In this document: in pieces, positions 18,596 through 30,471 of the stretch | Layout: each line of letters opens with the position of its first letter | Position numbering within the stretch: position 1 is the stretch's first letter | From: Rhynchopus sp. YZ270_cl-10 | Lineage: Eukaryota; Euglenozoa; Diplonemea; Diplonemida; Diplonemidae | Length of the DNA stretch: 64,000 nt | Reading direction: 5' to 3' | Assembly: GCA_964035575.1 (NCBI GenBank) | Contig: OZ037923.1 | Span: 124,001-188,000, forward strand | Notes under the pieces: generated by a model | Seen by the model: only the letters and a program-made list of their open reading frames with translations | Database searches by the model: none | Told to the model about the DNA's origin: nothing | Program-made: the position numbers and the translations under genes

Positions 18596-19321
18596 GTGTG
18601 TGGTCGGAGGATCCGTGAATGGACGTCAATGCCAAGAAGGTTGACGAGGCAGAGAAAGCACAGTCTTCCATTCCCACAGCACATCAGAAGCACTGGCTGC
18701 ACTTTCTGTTGAGTTTCACTCAGGGAAAAAAACAGGGTGGGACAAATGTTTTTTGTATTTTTTCTTCTTTCCTTTTTTCTTGCATCTTTTCCCCCTTTCT
18801 ATATTTAGCATTTCCCCACCCCCAAATCTCCCGTTTCCCTGTCCACTGAACAGCCCTTTGTTTACCTACACTTATTCCGACATGCGGGAGGAAACGCAGC
18901 GTTGTACAGGCCCTGCAAAACTCCAGGAAAAATAGAGTCCTGACTACAGGGGAAGGTTTCCCATACAAATAGACAAACGTCCTAAACCGACCCCTGCCGT
19001 CAACTGGCCGACAAATGACAAACACCAAAATAAAGGAACCTTCAAAGAAGAAACCTGCCTCTGTTGTCCACAACATCGGAGCAACTACAAAAAAAAAAAT
19101 GGTAAACCCCTTCCAGTATGTTAACTGCAACAACAACACCCGACAAAAATGAGCTACAAACCTCAACAAAAGAAAAAGCCTTTCCGAGATGAGTGTGCCT
19201 CTGAACACTCATAATGTAACCACAATCGTCGTGTTGGAACACGATGGGTTTGAAGATGTGCTTGTCTCTCGTCACAAAGACACAAAAAATGCTCGCTACT
19301 CCAAAGAAAAAATGGGGAAGG
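18596..19321. repeat. Segmental duplication of 25016-26050
   Basis: Nearly identical to 25016-25500 and 25715-26050, including the GGACGTCAATGCCAAGAAGG block and CCCCTTCCAGTATGTTAACT. The partner carries about 205 bp of extra sequence at 25506-25712. This shows that the copy 2 and copy 3 blocks are duplicates. Confidence 0.85.
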
Positions 19322-19529
19322 TGGTGTGGCTAAATCCAGTACAAAAACAGCACAAAAGAATCACAAAAGAAGTACAAAAATTACACTTTATTTTGGGGGT
19401 GTTTTTCGCGAAAAATTATTTCCCTGTATAAACTTTTTGGGGGTCGGGGTCGGGGGGAAAATTTTTTTTGGCCTACAAAAAATTGGGGAATTTTTTTTTT
19501 CTTCTTCGATTCTTGGGAGTCCGTGCGTG

Positions 19530-20010
19530 CTGGGATGGGGTCACTTTGCGCTGAGAAATGAGTATTTTTGACCTAAAATGCATGCATCAGTTTTTACAGG
19601 GCATTTTCAGGTTTAGTGTAAAATATGGTCAGTACTTGACCACTGAGGGTAAAGTGCAAAGTAAACGTGGGGGCAGTTTGCATAGCTGCGAACTTTGCTG
19701 CCACCATTTTACGGACGGAGCTCGTAGAACCCAATGAGGAGTGAGAAAGAAGGATATGGCCAACGAAAAAAGTAGCGTACCGTGCGCCTGCGGCGCAAGA
19801 TTGCAACCCACCCTTTCCCATACATAGCTCAGCAGCACAATTGTGCAAGTATAAGCGCAATTTTTTGAAATGTTGCGCTCCTGGTTTCGCCAGAAACTTT
19901 CGTTCTAGCAAATAATACGTAGGTAAATTTACGGAACTGACGATAATTACCAACGACAGTGCCAATTTATGTCGACATTTTTCAGAAATGTTGCGCACCG
20001 TGGCTTCGCC
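19530..20010. repeat. R1 dispersed repeat, inverted copy
   Basis: Inverted relative to 12405-12850: the CTCAGCGCAAA..GACCCC, CATTTTAGGT and CCTGAAAA blocks of 12760-12835 appear here as their complements, followed by CGTGCGCCTGCGGCGCAAG (19782) and two GTGGCTTCGCC-type motifs about 120 bp apart. Confidence 0.7.
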
Positions 20011-22321
20011 AGGAACTTTTGGGTGCCATGATTTGGGGCGATTGGGAAAGTACGAATTGGCAGGGCGTTCGCCCCGGGGCGAAAAATATTTTTTTTCGTT
20101 AAAAAAATCTTTTCCTGAAAAAATGACATTTTATTTCGCCCCAGGGCTTCGCCCCACCGGGGCGAAACCCTGTATAAATAAATAAATAAATAAAAAAAAG
20201 GGGAAAAAAAAAAAAAAAAAAAAAGAGAGAGAGAGATTTCTCCCCACCACCCTGTCGACCCCCCCGGAGGGGGGGTCGCAGAGGGGGTGTCCACTGTACT
20301 CAAAATCATCCGCAAACCCGCCTGCCGTGAAAGGAAGTTTCCCCAGCACTCCTGCTCGCTCCTCAATCCTGCAGTCTGCTGAAGGTGTCCAGTACCCCCT
20401 GGTATAGAAGGTGTCACTACTCGTGTCAACTCTACCTTCAACGGCAGAGAGACGTTTTAGTTTATTGAAAATAGTCAAAATAAGGATGAAGTCTCATATG
20501 ACAGATGCCTCTCTCTTGTACATCTGTTTGATTAAACAGCACAAAGAGACCCTCAGTGAGGGGGGATTGATGAAATTCTCCATCGTTTTGCTGGTTTTAG
20601 TATCAGGAAAGTTCAGCTGTAATAGCACTTGTGCTGGGGAAGGGATCACGCGCAAATCGCAAAATTTTTTTGACCACTCAGTACCAGGGATTCACCCCCA
20701 CGAACTAGCTTCTCTCCGGCGGGAAATTTTTTTTGACCTATTTTAAGCACTAGTAAAAAACCAAAAATTTCGGGTTTTTTGGCATTTCGCCACGATCAGG
20801 AAAAAACGATGGCGATAGCGAACGCCCTGCGAATTGGTACCAAAAATAAAAAAAACCCCTTTTTTAGGGTACCTACCCCCCCCCGTAGGGGGCGCAGTGA
20901 GACCCTTTTTTCTGTCACACCCCCCAAAAAATCATGAAAAAGTGTAAAAAAAAATATCCGAAAACACAAAACCACCCCAGAAAACACATTTGTGGGACTA
21001 TTTCTTACTTTTTGATGCCTTTTTGGCACTTTTGGGAACTTTTTTTGACACTTTTTGTAGCGTTTTCACCCCATTTTCACCGTTTTCTAAGGGGGTTTGA
21101 TACAGGTCGATTTATCAAAAAATTCAATTTTTTTCAATAGTCCAAAACAAGAGGAAAAGAGGTTTTTTCCACTCAGATGTGTCCACAGAGCGATTTCTGG
21201 GGGGTTTTGGGGCCAAAAGTCTATTTTTTTGTACACCTTTGCTGAAAATTTTGAATTTTTTTTTTGCCGTAAAAACCACATTTTAGCCGGGATGAGGAAG
21301 TGTGACATAAGTGTGACATTGGAGGGGGGCATCTCATAGCCCAGGAAAAAGCGTTTTTTTAACTTGGAAGTAGGGTTTTCTGCCTATTTGGGTGTCCCCG
21401 CATCCATTCCGAGCCGAATTCTGGCCTTCTGTGACTTTTTCGGCGGCCCTTTTGGGGTCGGCATTTGGGAATCATCCCAAGAACACCCAAAAGAACAGGT
21501 ATTTTTAGGGTAAAATGAGTATTTTTTTTGAAAAAAAATATTTCTGGGGGTGCCAAAAAAGCCCCAAAACTATATTTTCCCACCCCCGGACCTCACCCAC
21601 ATATGATGGGAGTGGTTTTCGGGGCTTTACAGGTGCTCCGTGGAACCAGAAATAGTGATTTAGGAAGTGTGACAGAAGTGTGACAGAAGTGTGACAAGAA
21701 GTGTGACAGAAGTGTGACATCGGAGAAATTTAGATCTGGGGTCACCAAAATGGGCAAAAACCATCTGAAAACAGTCTATTCCACCCCCAGTGGGGTCCGG
21801 CAATCATTTTCGAGTGGTTTTGGGGACTTATGTGGACCTGTGGACAATTTTTTGGGGGTTTTAATGTGTGTAAACATGCTAAGAAGTGAGGGAAATGCTG
21901 CTTTTTTAGGCGTTTCAGACACTGCAGAATACATCTGGGGCCCACACAGGACCCCTAAAAGCTGCAAAAACCATACATTTCCACCCTGGGACCCCACCGG
22001 ATGTGGACCGAGGTGTTTTTCGGGTGTTTAGAAGGCATAATGTCTCCTTAGAATTTTTTTTTGAAAAGTGTTGAAAATTGACCCAAAAGCGTTACACAAG
22101 CGTTACACATTTTTGGCCATTTTTTCACAAAAAACCAATTTTTTTTAATCAGGAAAGTATCTGTAGAGGTCGTCAGGTGGTTTAATGGGATATTTGGGTG
22201 ATCCCCAGGGCGATTTGCGGCCAGGTACGACCTTTTTAGTGGGTTTCTTCACCTAAATTTCAAAAAAATGGGTTTGTGACAGTATTTGTACAGGGATTTA
22301 GACACCACTGCGCCCCCTAAC

Positions 22322-23528
22322 CCCCCCCCCGTGTATATGTCCGGACCCATTTGAGTTGACGGTCTTGAAAACACTTCGCTGGCTGGTGTGTCAAACGGTA
22401 TGTGTATGGTTTGCACGTAACGCTCTACGTATACGATACGATCTGTATACAACGAACGCAACGCATGCAACGCAACGCAACCGATGCGTACGTTACGATC
22501 TGTATGCAACGAACGCAACACATCCAACCCAACGCAACCGATGCATACGTTACGATCTGTATGTAACGAACGCAACGCAACCAACGCAACCCATGCAACG
22601 CAACGCAACCGATGTGTACGATACACACAACGCTATGTATATGCGATACACGCGTTAACCGCAACGAGCGCTTACCAAGCGCTGCCCACCTTCGGTGGGC
22701 AGCGAAAACGGCGTCCTAGCGCCGCGGAAACACTCTTGCAGGCTCGTGTGGTTGATAACGGAACGGTCTACACAGGCGTTGCACACAACGGTCTTCGTAT
22801 ACGATACACACAACGCTATGCATATGTGATACACGCGTTAACCGTATAGAGTGGATGCCAAACGCAGCCCACCTACGGTGGGCTGCTGCAACTCGTGCCG
22901 TGTGTGGCCCATGCATGGTTCTCACAGCTCGCTGGCACGTTTCCCAAGCCGCAAACCAGGTTACCCGCCTGAAAAACCGGGTTTTTGGCCAAAACGCCTG
23001 TTTTGCGTGTAGAACCCTGTATAAGCCTTAAGATACACGTGTTTTGCTAAGGCAAACAGGGGTACTCGCGACACCCTGGAATCAGGGTCTGCCAGGGGTC
23101 CCAGCTTCGTTGAAGCCGTAAACCCCCCAAAAAGTGTCCGATCTTTCCAAAGAAAACGTTTTTTCGGCTGTGCGAAGCTTCTACCCCTGAAAAAAAAAAC
23201 CGGTTTTTGGTCAAAAACCCCCCTGGGGGGGGGAGACCGGTGGGTGGGGGTGGCGTTTCGGCAACAGTAAAAACTAGAAAACACAAGTGTTTTCTAGAAT
23301 TTTGATGTGTACATGTCCGGCACTTTTCTGAAAATTTTCCGGACATATACACATATAGGGGAGATGCCCCGCCAACGTGCGGGGCCGAAAGCTCGGAATG
23401 GGTTTTTGCCGCTGGAAACTGTAGTATACTACCTGATGTCCGGCATGTGCATATGTCCGAAAAGATGTGTACATGTCCGAGCCTCGACCAACACGGACAT
23501 ATGCACAGGACATATACACGGGGGGGGG
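22322..23528. mobile_element. Nested element with CCCCGTGTATATGTCC ends
   Basis: CCCCCCCGTGTATATGTCC (from 22322) and its complement GGACATATACACGGGGGGG (to 23528) bound 1.2 kb. The right part has a core (23361-23412: GCCCCGCCAACGTGCGGGGC, then CGAAAGCTCGGAATGGG) that recurs near 56201, 57737, 59089 and 59158. No clean target duplication seen, so this may be a repeat module and not an intact element. Confidence 0.5.
22428..22635. repeat. About 64-bp tandem repeat, 3 units
   Basis: Units begin TACGATCTGTATGCAACGAA and run through short CAACGCAAC words; the CGATACACACAACGCTATG tail recurs at 22803. Long ORFs here are repeat artefacts. Confidence 0.7.
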
Positions 23529-23718
23529 TAGGTATACAAAAAAAGTACAAAAGAAGTACAAAAATTACACTTTATTTTTGGAGTTAGCCACACCAGAAGG
23601 GAAAAATAAAGGTTGTCTGTGGTTCGCTTCCTACCCCTCCCCTTTCAACACATCCCCACCGTGCAAAGTATCCTCCTGTTGTGACACCAGCACCGAACCT
23701 CTGAACCTTGCCGTTGCC

Positions 23719-24828
23719 TCAGAGACACTTCTGCCTGCCCTCAATAGCTCTCAATGCTGCTAAGTCCTGTGTTTCTAAAGAAGTGCAACCTTCAAAAAAT
23801 CTGCTACCAGTTCGTGTCACAGCACTCAGTCCTGCAATGTCCATTGAGGTTAACGCCACGCAATTAGATAAGAAGCAGTCTCCAAGACTTCTGATACTGC
23901 TTAATCCTGCAAAGTCGATGGTGGTTAACGACTGGGAATCTGATAAGAAGTAGTCCCCAAGGCTTGTGACACTGCTTAATCCTGCAAAGTTGATGGAGGT
24001 TAACGACTGGGCTTCCAGTAAGAAGTAGTCCCCAAGGCTTGTGACACTGCTCAATCCTGTAAAGTTGATGGAGGTTAACGACTGGGAACATGATAAGAAG
24101 TGGTCCCCAAGGCTTGTGACATTGCTTAAGCCGGCAAAGTTGATGGAGGTTAGTGACTGGGAACCTGATAAGAAGCACTTCCCAAGGCTTCTGATGCTGC
24201 TCAATCCTGCAAAATCGATGGAGGATAACGACCCGGAACCTGTCAAGAAGTAGTCCCCAAGGCTTGTGACACTGCTCAATCCTGCAAAGTTGAATGGCTC
24301 AAAAGTGCGCAATGACTTGCAGTCGTACAGGAAGTAATCGCCTATTGTCGTGACGTTGCGCAACCCAGACAAGTTAACTGATTCCAATGATGAACACTTG
24401 GATAAGAAGTGGTCACCAATCGCAGTAATAGCCAACGGGGCACTCAGATCAAGGCTAAATAAATTCGTGAATATCAGGAACTTGGACGGAATCGCAGTTA
24501 CAACTTGTGCCTGCAGAAACAACTGCGCAACCTCGGGGTCTTCCACACGCGCAAGCCTCGCTGGTGTGAGGTCTGTCTCACCCAATGCACGAAGAGCTGC
24601 AATGGCTTTGTACGAATCTTTCTGCATCAATACGACTGTGTCGCCAGCACTCAGCGCTGTGATGTTGATGTCCTCTCCTTCGTCGTCCCTTCCAAAGCCC
24701 ATGTCAAAGCTGTCTTCAGCAAACCCCGCTGCAGCTGCCACCTTCTGCCGCAGGTGCTTCGCTGTGTCATCCACACCCACATCGACGACGTACGTCTGAC
24801 CATCAAAACCCTCGATGTTGAGATGCAT
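23719..24828 (-). CDS. UBL-LRR family protein, copy 3 (9 LRR units)
   Basis: 369 residues: ubiquitin-like head as in copies 1 and 2, linker, nine LRR units and the EGRQKCL cap. Variable sites include GDYFLTGSGS, GKCFLSGSQS, GDHFLSCSQS, GDYFLLEAQS, GDYFLSDSQS and GDCFLSNCVA; two units have SSIRSLG in place of SSVTSLG. A 111-bp stretch (24067-24177) is identical to 48135-48245 in copy 4 although the neighbouring units differ, suggesting exchange between copies. An in-frame ATG upstream (24930) exists, but 24828 is preferred on family grounds. Confidence 0.85.
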   Translation of the reverse strand: MHLNIEGFDGQTYVVDVGVDDTAKHLRQKVAAAAGFAEDSFDMGFGRDDEGEDINITALSAGDTVVLMQKDSYKAIAALRALGETDLTPARLARVEDPEVAQLFLQAQVVTAIPSKFLIFTNLFSLDLSAPLAITAIGDHFLSKCSSLESVNLSGLRNVTTIGDYFLYDCKSLRTFEPFNFAGLSSVTSLGDYFLTGSGSLSSIDFAGLSSIRSLGKCFLSGSQSLTSINFAGLSNVTSLGDHFLSCSQSLTSINFTGLSSVTSLGDYFLLEAQSLTSINFAGLSSVTSLGDYFLSDSQSLTTIDFAGLSSIRSLGDCFLSNCVALTSMDIAGLSAVTRTGSRFFEGCTSLETQDLAALRAIEGRQKCL

Positions 24829-25160
24829 TCGTGTTTTGTGTGTTTTGTGTGTTTTCTGTTGTGGGAGCTGAGTGGTTGCAAGTAGAATCAGGCAATTCTC
24901 CCACATTCCCTGGTTCCCAATGCGGGTCATGCCACAGTTCTCCTCACTCCGGAGGTAAACACAGACTCTCAGAAGCGGGTGCGCCTTGAGTTTCTGTTAA
25001 ACACATTCGCGACAAGTGAGCCATCACGTGTGTGGTCGGAGGATCTGTGAATGGACGTCAATGCCAAGAAGGTTGACGAGGCAGAGAAAGCACAGTCTTC
25101 CATTCCCACAGCCCATCAGAAGCACTGGCTGTGCTTTTTGTTGAGTTTCACTCAGGGAAA
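24829..25160 (-). promoter_or_regulatory. Conserved UBL-LRR 5' module, copy 3
   Basis: Same leader and upstream blocks as copies 1 and 2, in a single orientation without the inverted arm seen at 18225-18406. Confidence 0.5.
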
Positions 25161-26704
25161 AAACAGGGTGGAACAAATGTTTTTTGTATTTTTTCTTCTT
25201 TCCTTTTTTCTTGCATCTTTTCCCCCTTTCTATATTTAGCATTTCCCCACCCCCAAATCTCCCGTTTCCCTGTCCACTGAACAGCCCTTTGTTTACCTAC
25301 ACTTATTCCGACATGCGGGAGGAAACGCAGCGTTGTACAGGCCCTGCAAAACTCCAGGAAAAATGGAGTCCTGACTACAGGGGAAGGTTTCCCATAAAAA
25401 CAGACAAACGTCCTAAACCGACCCCTGCCGTCAACTGGCCGACAAATGACAAACACCAAAATAAAGGAACCTTCAAAGAAGAAACCTGCCTCTGTTGTCC
25501 ACAACAGAGAGAAAAATTGGAGGTACAATTTTTGAAAAATGGTGTCGTTTGAGAAAAACAAACAAACGGACGCGCTGTGTGAAAAACGAGTGTTTCTCTG
25601 CGCGTGATATTTTGTGGGGAAGAATAAAACGTTATGAAAAAAGCTCGTTGCGTTCCCACTATCGTTTCCGCTGCGCTCTCACTAGCGTTCCCACTCCATT
25701 CGGTTTTCTCTTACTTAACAACTACAAAAAAAAAATGGTAAACCCCTTCCAGTATGTTAACTGCAACAACAACACCCGACAAAAATGAGCTACAAACCTC
25801 AACAAAAGAAAAAGCTTCTAAGATGAACCTCTACAGTGTGTAGTGTTCCCTATAGTGTTCAAAACAAAAAGAGCAGTTGAAACGTGTGAAAACGCATCTC
25901 AGCTCATGCAAACAAACATAAAACACAAAAAAGCTTTGTGAGATAAGTGTGCCTCACGGTGTAGACACATAATGTAACCACAATCGTCGTGTTGGAACAC
26001 GATGGGTTTGAAGATGAGCTTGTCTTTTAGTCACAAAGACAGAGAAAATATACATGTAGATCGGGTCTTTTATTTGCCCGCAGCGCTCCAATCTTTTTAG
26101 AATTGACAAAAAACAATTGTTTTATCAAAAAACACACCCAAAGGTGTTTTGCTTAACACCTCCTCCTATTGGGTGCCGCTGAAAGGGCGTTTTTTATGAA
26201 AAAGACATGCCACGCACTATTCATAATAACGTGTTGATGGGTAAGTAAAAGGGGGGAAAAAATGGTTTTTTCGTTGATTGCTCAATTACCCTGTTTGGAG
26301 AGGTGCGATTGGCCGTATCGGAGGACCCATTTCACCTTTAAGATACGCTCGTAGTTATAAAATAAAGAAGTTTGCGAATACACAACCCCCTCACCATAAG
26401 AGGCACTGCTAAAAATACATTGAAAAATAACACATTTCTTGATGACGCAACAAAGACAGATGCCTGACTATTAGCCTGCATCTCGAGAAAAAAAAATTAA
26501 ACTATGTCACAGGGCAAGGCGGGTATGTGCATGCACGTTATTTTTTTTGCGTGTGTTACTGTACGAAAAAAAAAAATATGGCGTGCACAATGTCCCTCAG
26601 AGGTGTTCAACAACAGCAATTATCATTATTTGGTTTTGACAAGAAGTAGGCAATAATACAACTTCGAGCCAAGTTTTATTTTTTTTTTTTTGGTTTTCAA
26701 CAAC
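25161..26704. other. Duplicated spacer, then gene-free AT-rich DNA
   Basis: 25161-26050 is the duplicate of 18720-19290 with about 205 bp of extra sequence at 25506-25712. 26051-26704 holds poly-A/T runs and no gene I can support. Confidence 0.5.
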
Positions 26705-27091
26705 CATGGATGTACAAAGTACTTTTTTCCAGAAAGTAAAAAAAAGTAGAAAAATCCCAGTACTTGATACTTCAAGTACTTGACCCGTTTTTTTTTTTTT
26801 TTTTACTTGATTACTTTTTTTTTTGCATCAAGTACTTGATTCGGCAAAAAAATGGAAAAGTACTTGAATAAATTCAAGTACTTTTCCATTTTTTTTTACT
26901 TTTTTTGCCAATTCAAGTACTTGATGCAACAAAAAAAGTAATCAAGTACAGAAAAAGTGAAAGTACTTGAAGGAAAAAAAGTACTTGAAGCAAGAAAAAA
27001 ATATTTTTTTCTTTTTTTTTAAACTCGATCAAGTACTTGAAGTACACCAAAAAAAGTGAAAAAAAGTAATCAAGTACTTTGTACATCCATG
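26705..27091. mobile_element. Fold-back element rich in AAGTACTTGA
   Basis: Perfect 20-bp terminal inverted repeats: CATGGATGTACAAAGTACTT on the left (26705-26724) and its complement at 27072-27091. AACAAC flanks both sides (26699-26704 and 27092-27097), a possible 6-bp target duplication. The interior is a chain of palindromic AAGTACTTGA / TCAAGTACTT words and homopolymers that could fold along most of the length. No ORF. Superfamily unknown. Confidence 0.75.
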
Positions 27092-27097
27092 AACAAC

Positions 27098-27720
27098 AAA
27101 ATAACAAAAAAAAAAAAACAACTTGTCAATCCAAATCCAAACCCTCTTTTAGCCCCATATTTTTCTCCCGTCTGGGCTTGTGGAACAACGTCACAGGCCG
27201 TCCTTATCGCTTGCTGCTCATTCAGACTGTCTTTCACTCTCGACCTGATATTTTTAACCCCGAATTTGTCGGTGTTGGGCTACCCAGGACAAATCAAATG
27301 GACTATTTATAAAGGTTGTTCTGCTCCTGCTCCTTATAGAATGGTTTGAGTACCATCCATCCACACACACCCTTAACACGGCTTTTTAACTATAGCCTCC
27401 TATGTTTTGTTGTTGTAAGGACAACAAAACAAAAATCGTCGACAACATCAACAAAACAGCACTCTCCAAGTATCTTAAACGCCACGATCTGCTTATTTCA
27501 TATACAATCTTTTCGCAACGAAACGAAAAGATTGCAAAAGCAAGGGTACATTGCAATGCTTGTAAAAATAGGACAGAGAGCAACACACCCCAAAGGAATG
27601 GAAGCAGCCACTCCCCTCACCTCTTATGCATTTGTCAAAACCAAAAAAAAAAATTTTACCCCCCTATCTTTTTCTCTATTTCATCAGTCTTTAGTCTTCA
27701 CGGTGTTTTTTTTAGCTTTT
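27098..27720. other. Gene-free stretch beyond the transporter 3' end
   Basis: Mixed-composition DNA. A short inverted repeat ATCTTTTCG..CGAAAAGAT lies near 27505. No recognisable ORF. Confidence 0.3.
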
Positions 27721-29139
27721 TCATTCAGAACTCTTCTTCTCACTGACCAGCCAGGACTCCAGGGGTGCTTCATCCAGCTCCTTAAACAGTCTTGCCCCGA
27801 TCAGGACGTACCACACAACACCAAAGAACGAGGAGAGGCCGGCCAGCACATAAAACCCATCGACGCCTTCGTACGCAAGCGAGTCCACCACCTTCAGCGC
27901 TGCGGTGTTCACCCAGAGGTTTCCGAGGTTGGACATTGTGTTTAGGAAGGTCATGTAGGTGCCTCCGATTTTAGGATCGCTGACGCGGGCAAACAACGCA
28001 AGCTTGGAAGAGAACATGCTGGTCATAAGGATATGCTCCATCAGCGTCAACCCCACCACCGCTGCGTAAAACCAGGTCGTAAAGTCACCCTGCATGATGT
28101 GTGAGGTGTAGATGATGGCGACAATAGGGAAGACCTGCAGCACTCTCGGGACGTAGACCAGGCGGGCAACGCGGAATGGCTTGTCGCCGTTGACGTGCTT
28201 CGCAATCGCAAGCGGGGTGAGGATCGAAAACACCGCCCCAACGGTGGAGATCGCGGCAAGGTGCTCCTTCGGGAATTTGTTCTCCTGCAGCTTCAGGCTC
28301 GCAATCCCACAGATCGCAAAGGGGCAGGGAAGGAGCATCAGGAGCATCACCATCTTCCTCACCGGCGCGACATGCGCGATTTTGAAAAGCAAACGGTATG
28401 TCACCCAGATGTCATGCGTTTCGTGGTCCTCATCTTCATGTTTAAACGCCCACACAGCGAGCGTCACGGTCACAAAGAGCACTCCGCACATGAAACACCA
28501 TTGCCCCAACTCCACAATTTCGAACGAATTCAACGCGAGATACCCGGTCAACGAGAGGAAAAACCCTAAGCTCTGCCCTGCACTGTTACACGTAGAAGCG
28601 TACCCCACATTCCTCTTCTGCAGCAACGTCAACGCCCAGCCGTCCACAGCAATATCCTGCGTCGCACAGAGGAAGAAGAGCGACATAAAAATCATCGTCA
28701 ACGATTTGATCTGCTTCGTTTCAACCAACTCCTGAATAGGCGCAAATATCAAGATCGCCCCGATAATAAGCTGGCACGGCACCAGCCATGTCTTACGTCT
28801 GCCAATCGACTGCACAAAGACCGCGTCAACGATAGGTGCCCACAGAAGCTTCACTGAAAATGGCATGGCGGAGACACTGAATGTCCCCAGGTCGGATGTT
28901 GATACGTCGTTTTCCTTAAGGATCATCGGCAACGCTGCAGACAGCCCCATCGGGAGGCCCTGGAGAACGTACAGCAAAAACAGCAGGGCGATGTTCCCGT
29001 AGTCACCCTCTAGGTTGTGTTCCTCCTGTGTCTCGGGCTCGTCGTCCTGCGAGGCTGCCAGCATGGCGACAACGGTATCTGCGCGGGGCTCGACGGATTT
29101 ACTTCTCCGTGACGTTTGTCTCATAGACAGACCACTCAT
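27721..29139 (-). CDS. Acetyl-CoA transporter-like MFS protein (SLC33A1 family)
   Basis: 472-residue polytopic membrane protein of the acetyl-CoA transporter family; animal SLC33A1 moves cytosolic acetyl-CoA into the ER/Golgi lumen for acetylation of glycans and proteins. After a charged 45-residue cytosolic tail come about 11-12 hydrophobic segments. Family landmarks: LLYVLQGLPMGLSAALPMIL in the first TM, KLLWAPIVDA..GRRKTWLVP after TM2-3, CATQDIAVDGWAL in TM5, and a C-terminal GGTYMTFLNTMSNLGN segment. Length fits the family. Start ATG 29139 gives MSGLSMRQTS; the leader before it is strongly pyrimidine-rich. No intron. A related sugar or peptide permease cannot be excluded. Confidence 0.85.
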   Translation of the reverse strand: MSGLSMRQTSRRSKSVEPRADTVVAMLAASQDDEPETQEEHNLEGDYGNIALLFLLYVLQGLPMGLSAALPMILKENDVSTSDLGTFSVSAMPFSVKLLWAPIVDAVFVQSIGRRKTWLVPCQLIIGAILIFAPIQELVETKQIKSLTMIFMSLFFLCATQDIAVDGWALTLLQKRNVGYASTCNSAGQSLGFFLSLTGYLALNSFEIVELGQWCFMCGVLFVTVTLAVWAFKHEDEDHETHDIWVTYRLLFKIAHVAPVRKMVMLLMLLPCPFAICGIASLKLQENKFPKEHLAAISTVGAVFSILTPLAIAKHVNGDKPFRVARLVYVPRVLQVFPIVAIIYTSHIMQGDFTTWFYAAVVGLTLMEHILMTSMFSSKLALFARVSDPKIGGTYMTFLNTMSNLGNLWVNTAALKVVDSLAYEGVDGFYVLAGLSSFFGVVWYVLIGARLFKELDEAPLESWLVSEKKSSE

Positions 29140-30471
29140 TTGAGGGGAGCGGAGGGGGGAGGAGGGAGGGGGGGGAAGGGAGGGAGACTGATGACGCTGT
29201 GAGGTAAATGAGAATGTGAAAAAAAAAACGCATTTTATTTGGGATAGTGCAAAGGGAGGAGAGAGACGTTTGGTGGCATATTGCCCTCAGAAGACGTTGA
29301 AGTTGAAAAACAATATTTTTGGTTTTTTCCCCCGAAAATATTTGTGCATGGAAGAGCGTCCAAAAAAAAAGGGGGGGTAAAGCAGTTGTGTGGGGGTGGT
29401 GTCCTCTAAGGGCGGAACCCTAGCCTTTTGTGATCGTGAAGCGTGGAAGAGAAAAAGAATCGTGTGACGTTCACCTCCTCCTCTCCCACAAAAAGAGGAA
29501 TTTTTTCAAACAAAAACAAAAACACACAAAGACTTGGCCTGGTACTCACAAAAGGATACCTAGTTAGCTTTTTTCTGCCACCCTTCTCGACTGATTGAAC
29601 AACCGTGATGGCTTTTTATATTTCCCCCCCTTTTTTTTTTTTTTTTTTTTTTGAAAATGAAAGTAGCTAGCATGCCCAATGTCCTTCTATTGCCTTGTGT
29701 CATCGCACTTCACGTGAGGAATAATAATATAAAGTTTAAATATAAAGTGACTTTGTTTTTCTCTTTCAAAAGATAAGAAAACGCCAAAACATATAACCTC
29801 TGTCAAAAGGAGCAAGGAACAGAGGTCGGGACAAAAAAAAAAGAGGTTGACTTCGAAATACAACAGCCCTCTCGTGAACAGTGTACCTTAAAAAGGTCCT
29901 TTGCTACCTGGACCCCCAACCATGCAGGAAGAAAAAAAGGAGGTCACCATCCGATACACCCGCCCCACTTCTGCCTCACCGGTCAGAGATTACAGATGGA
30001 GGACAAGAAGACGCTCGCCCCCCCCTATCGTAACTTAACAAAAAAAAAACGCTCGTTTCCCTAAAAAAGGCAAAGAAAGAAAGAGTTTTGGACGGGAAAA
30101 GAAGGGGAAAAAAAACGTTTACCTAAGAGCTCACTATGCTTTATCACCTTTTAAAAAATTTTCAGACAAAGAGAGCCCCATCCCCACATATCACCATACG
30201 TTTGTGCAGCTTCATTCTGATCATCTTTGCAATCTATCAGAAATACACAATTCACCAATTCATCATATCTTTTCTTTATGATATCTTTTCCCCCACCCCA
30301 CCCCCCTTACACACACACATTGGGACCATATTCTGTGCAAGAATTTCCCCCAATTACCCTACTATTTATCAAACACACACACACACACACACAGTGGGCC
30401 ATACCCCGTTCAGACGTTGCCCACCCTAAATTCGTTGTCAAAACGCACACCCGTAGTAACCCATAGCCCTC
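29140..30471. other. Intergenic region, no gene seen
   Basis: Poly-pyrimidine leader next to the transporter ATG, a T24 run near 29630, a dispersed repeat at 29852-29935 shared with 2893-2995, and a (CA)n microsatellite at 30371-30393. No supported ORF. Confidence 0.5.

Larger units (their letters stand above)
19322..23595. mobile_element. TGGTG-type TIR element 2 (4.27 kb), proven by an empty site
   Basis: Terminal inverted repeats TGGTGTGGCTAA (19322-19333) and TTAGCCACACCA (23584-23595), flanked by the direct repeat GAAGG (19317-19321 and 23596-23600). The paralogous sequence at 17048-17070 has a single GAAGG and no insertion, confirming ends and a 5-bp target duplication. Both subterminal regions hold GTACAAAAATTACACTTTAT in direct orientation. 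No transposase ORF seen. Cargo: R1 repeats, poly-A/T, a 64-bp tandem repeat and a nested CCCCGTGTATATGTCC-ended unit. The superfamily is not one I can name. Confidence 0.88.

Noticed and set aside
20061-20172. CAGGGCG..CCCTG fold-back as a hAT-like element
   Set aside because: Ends look right but no 8-bp target duplication flanks it.
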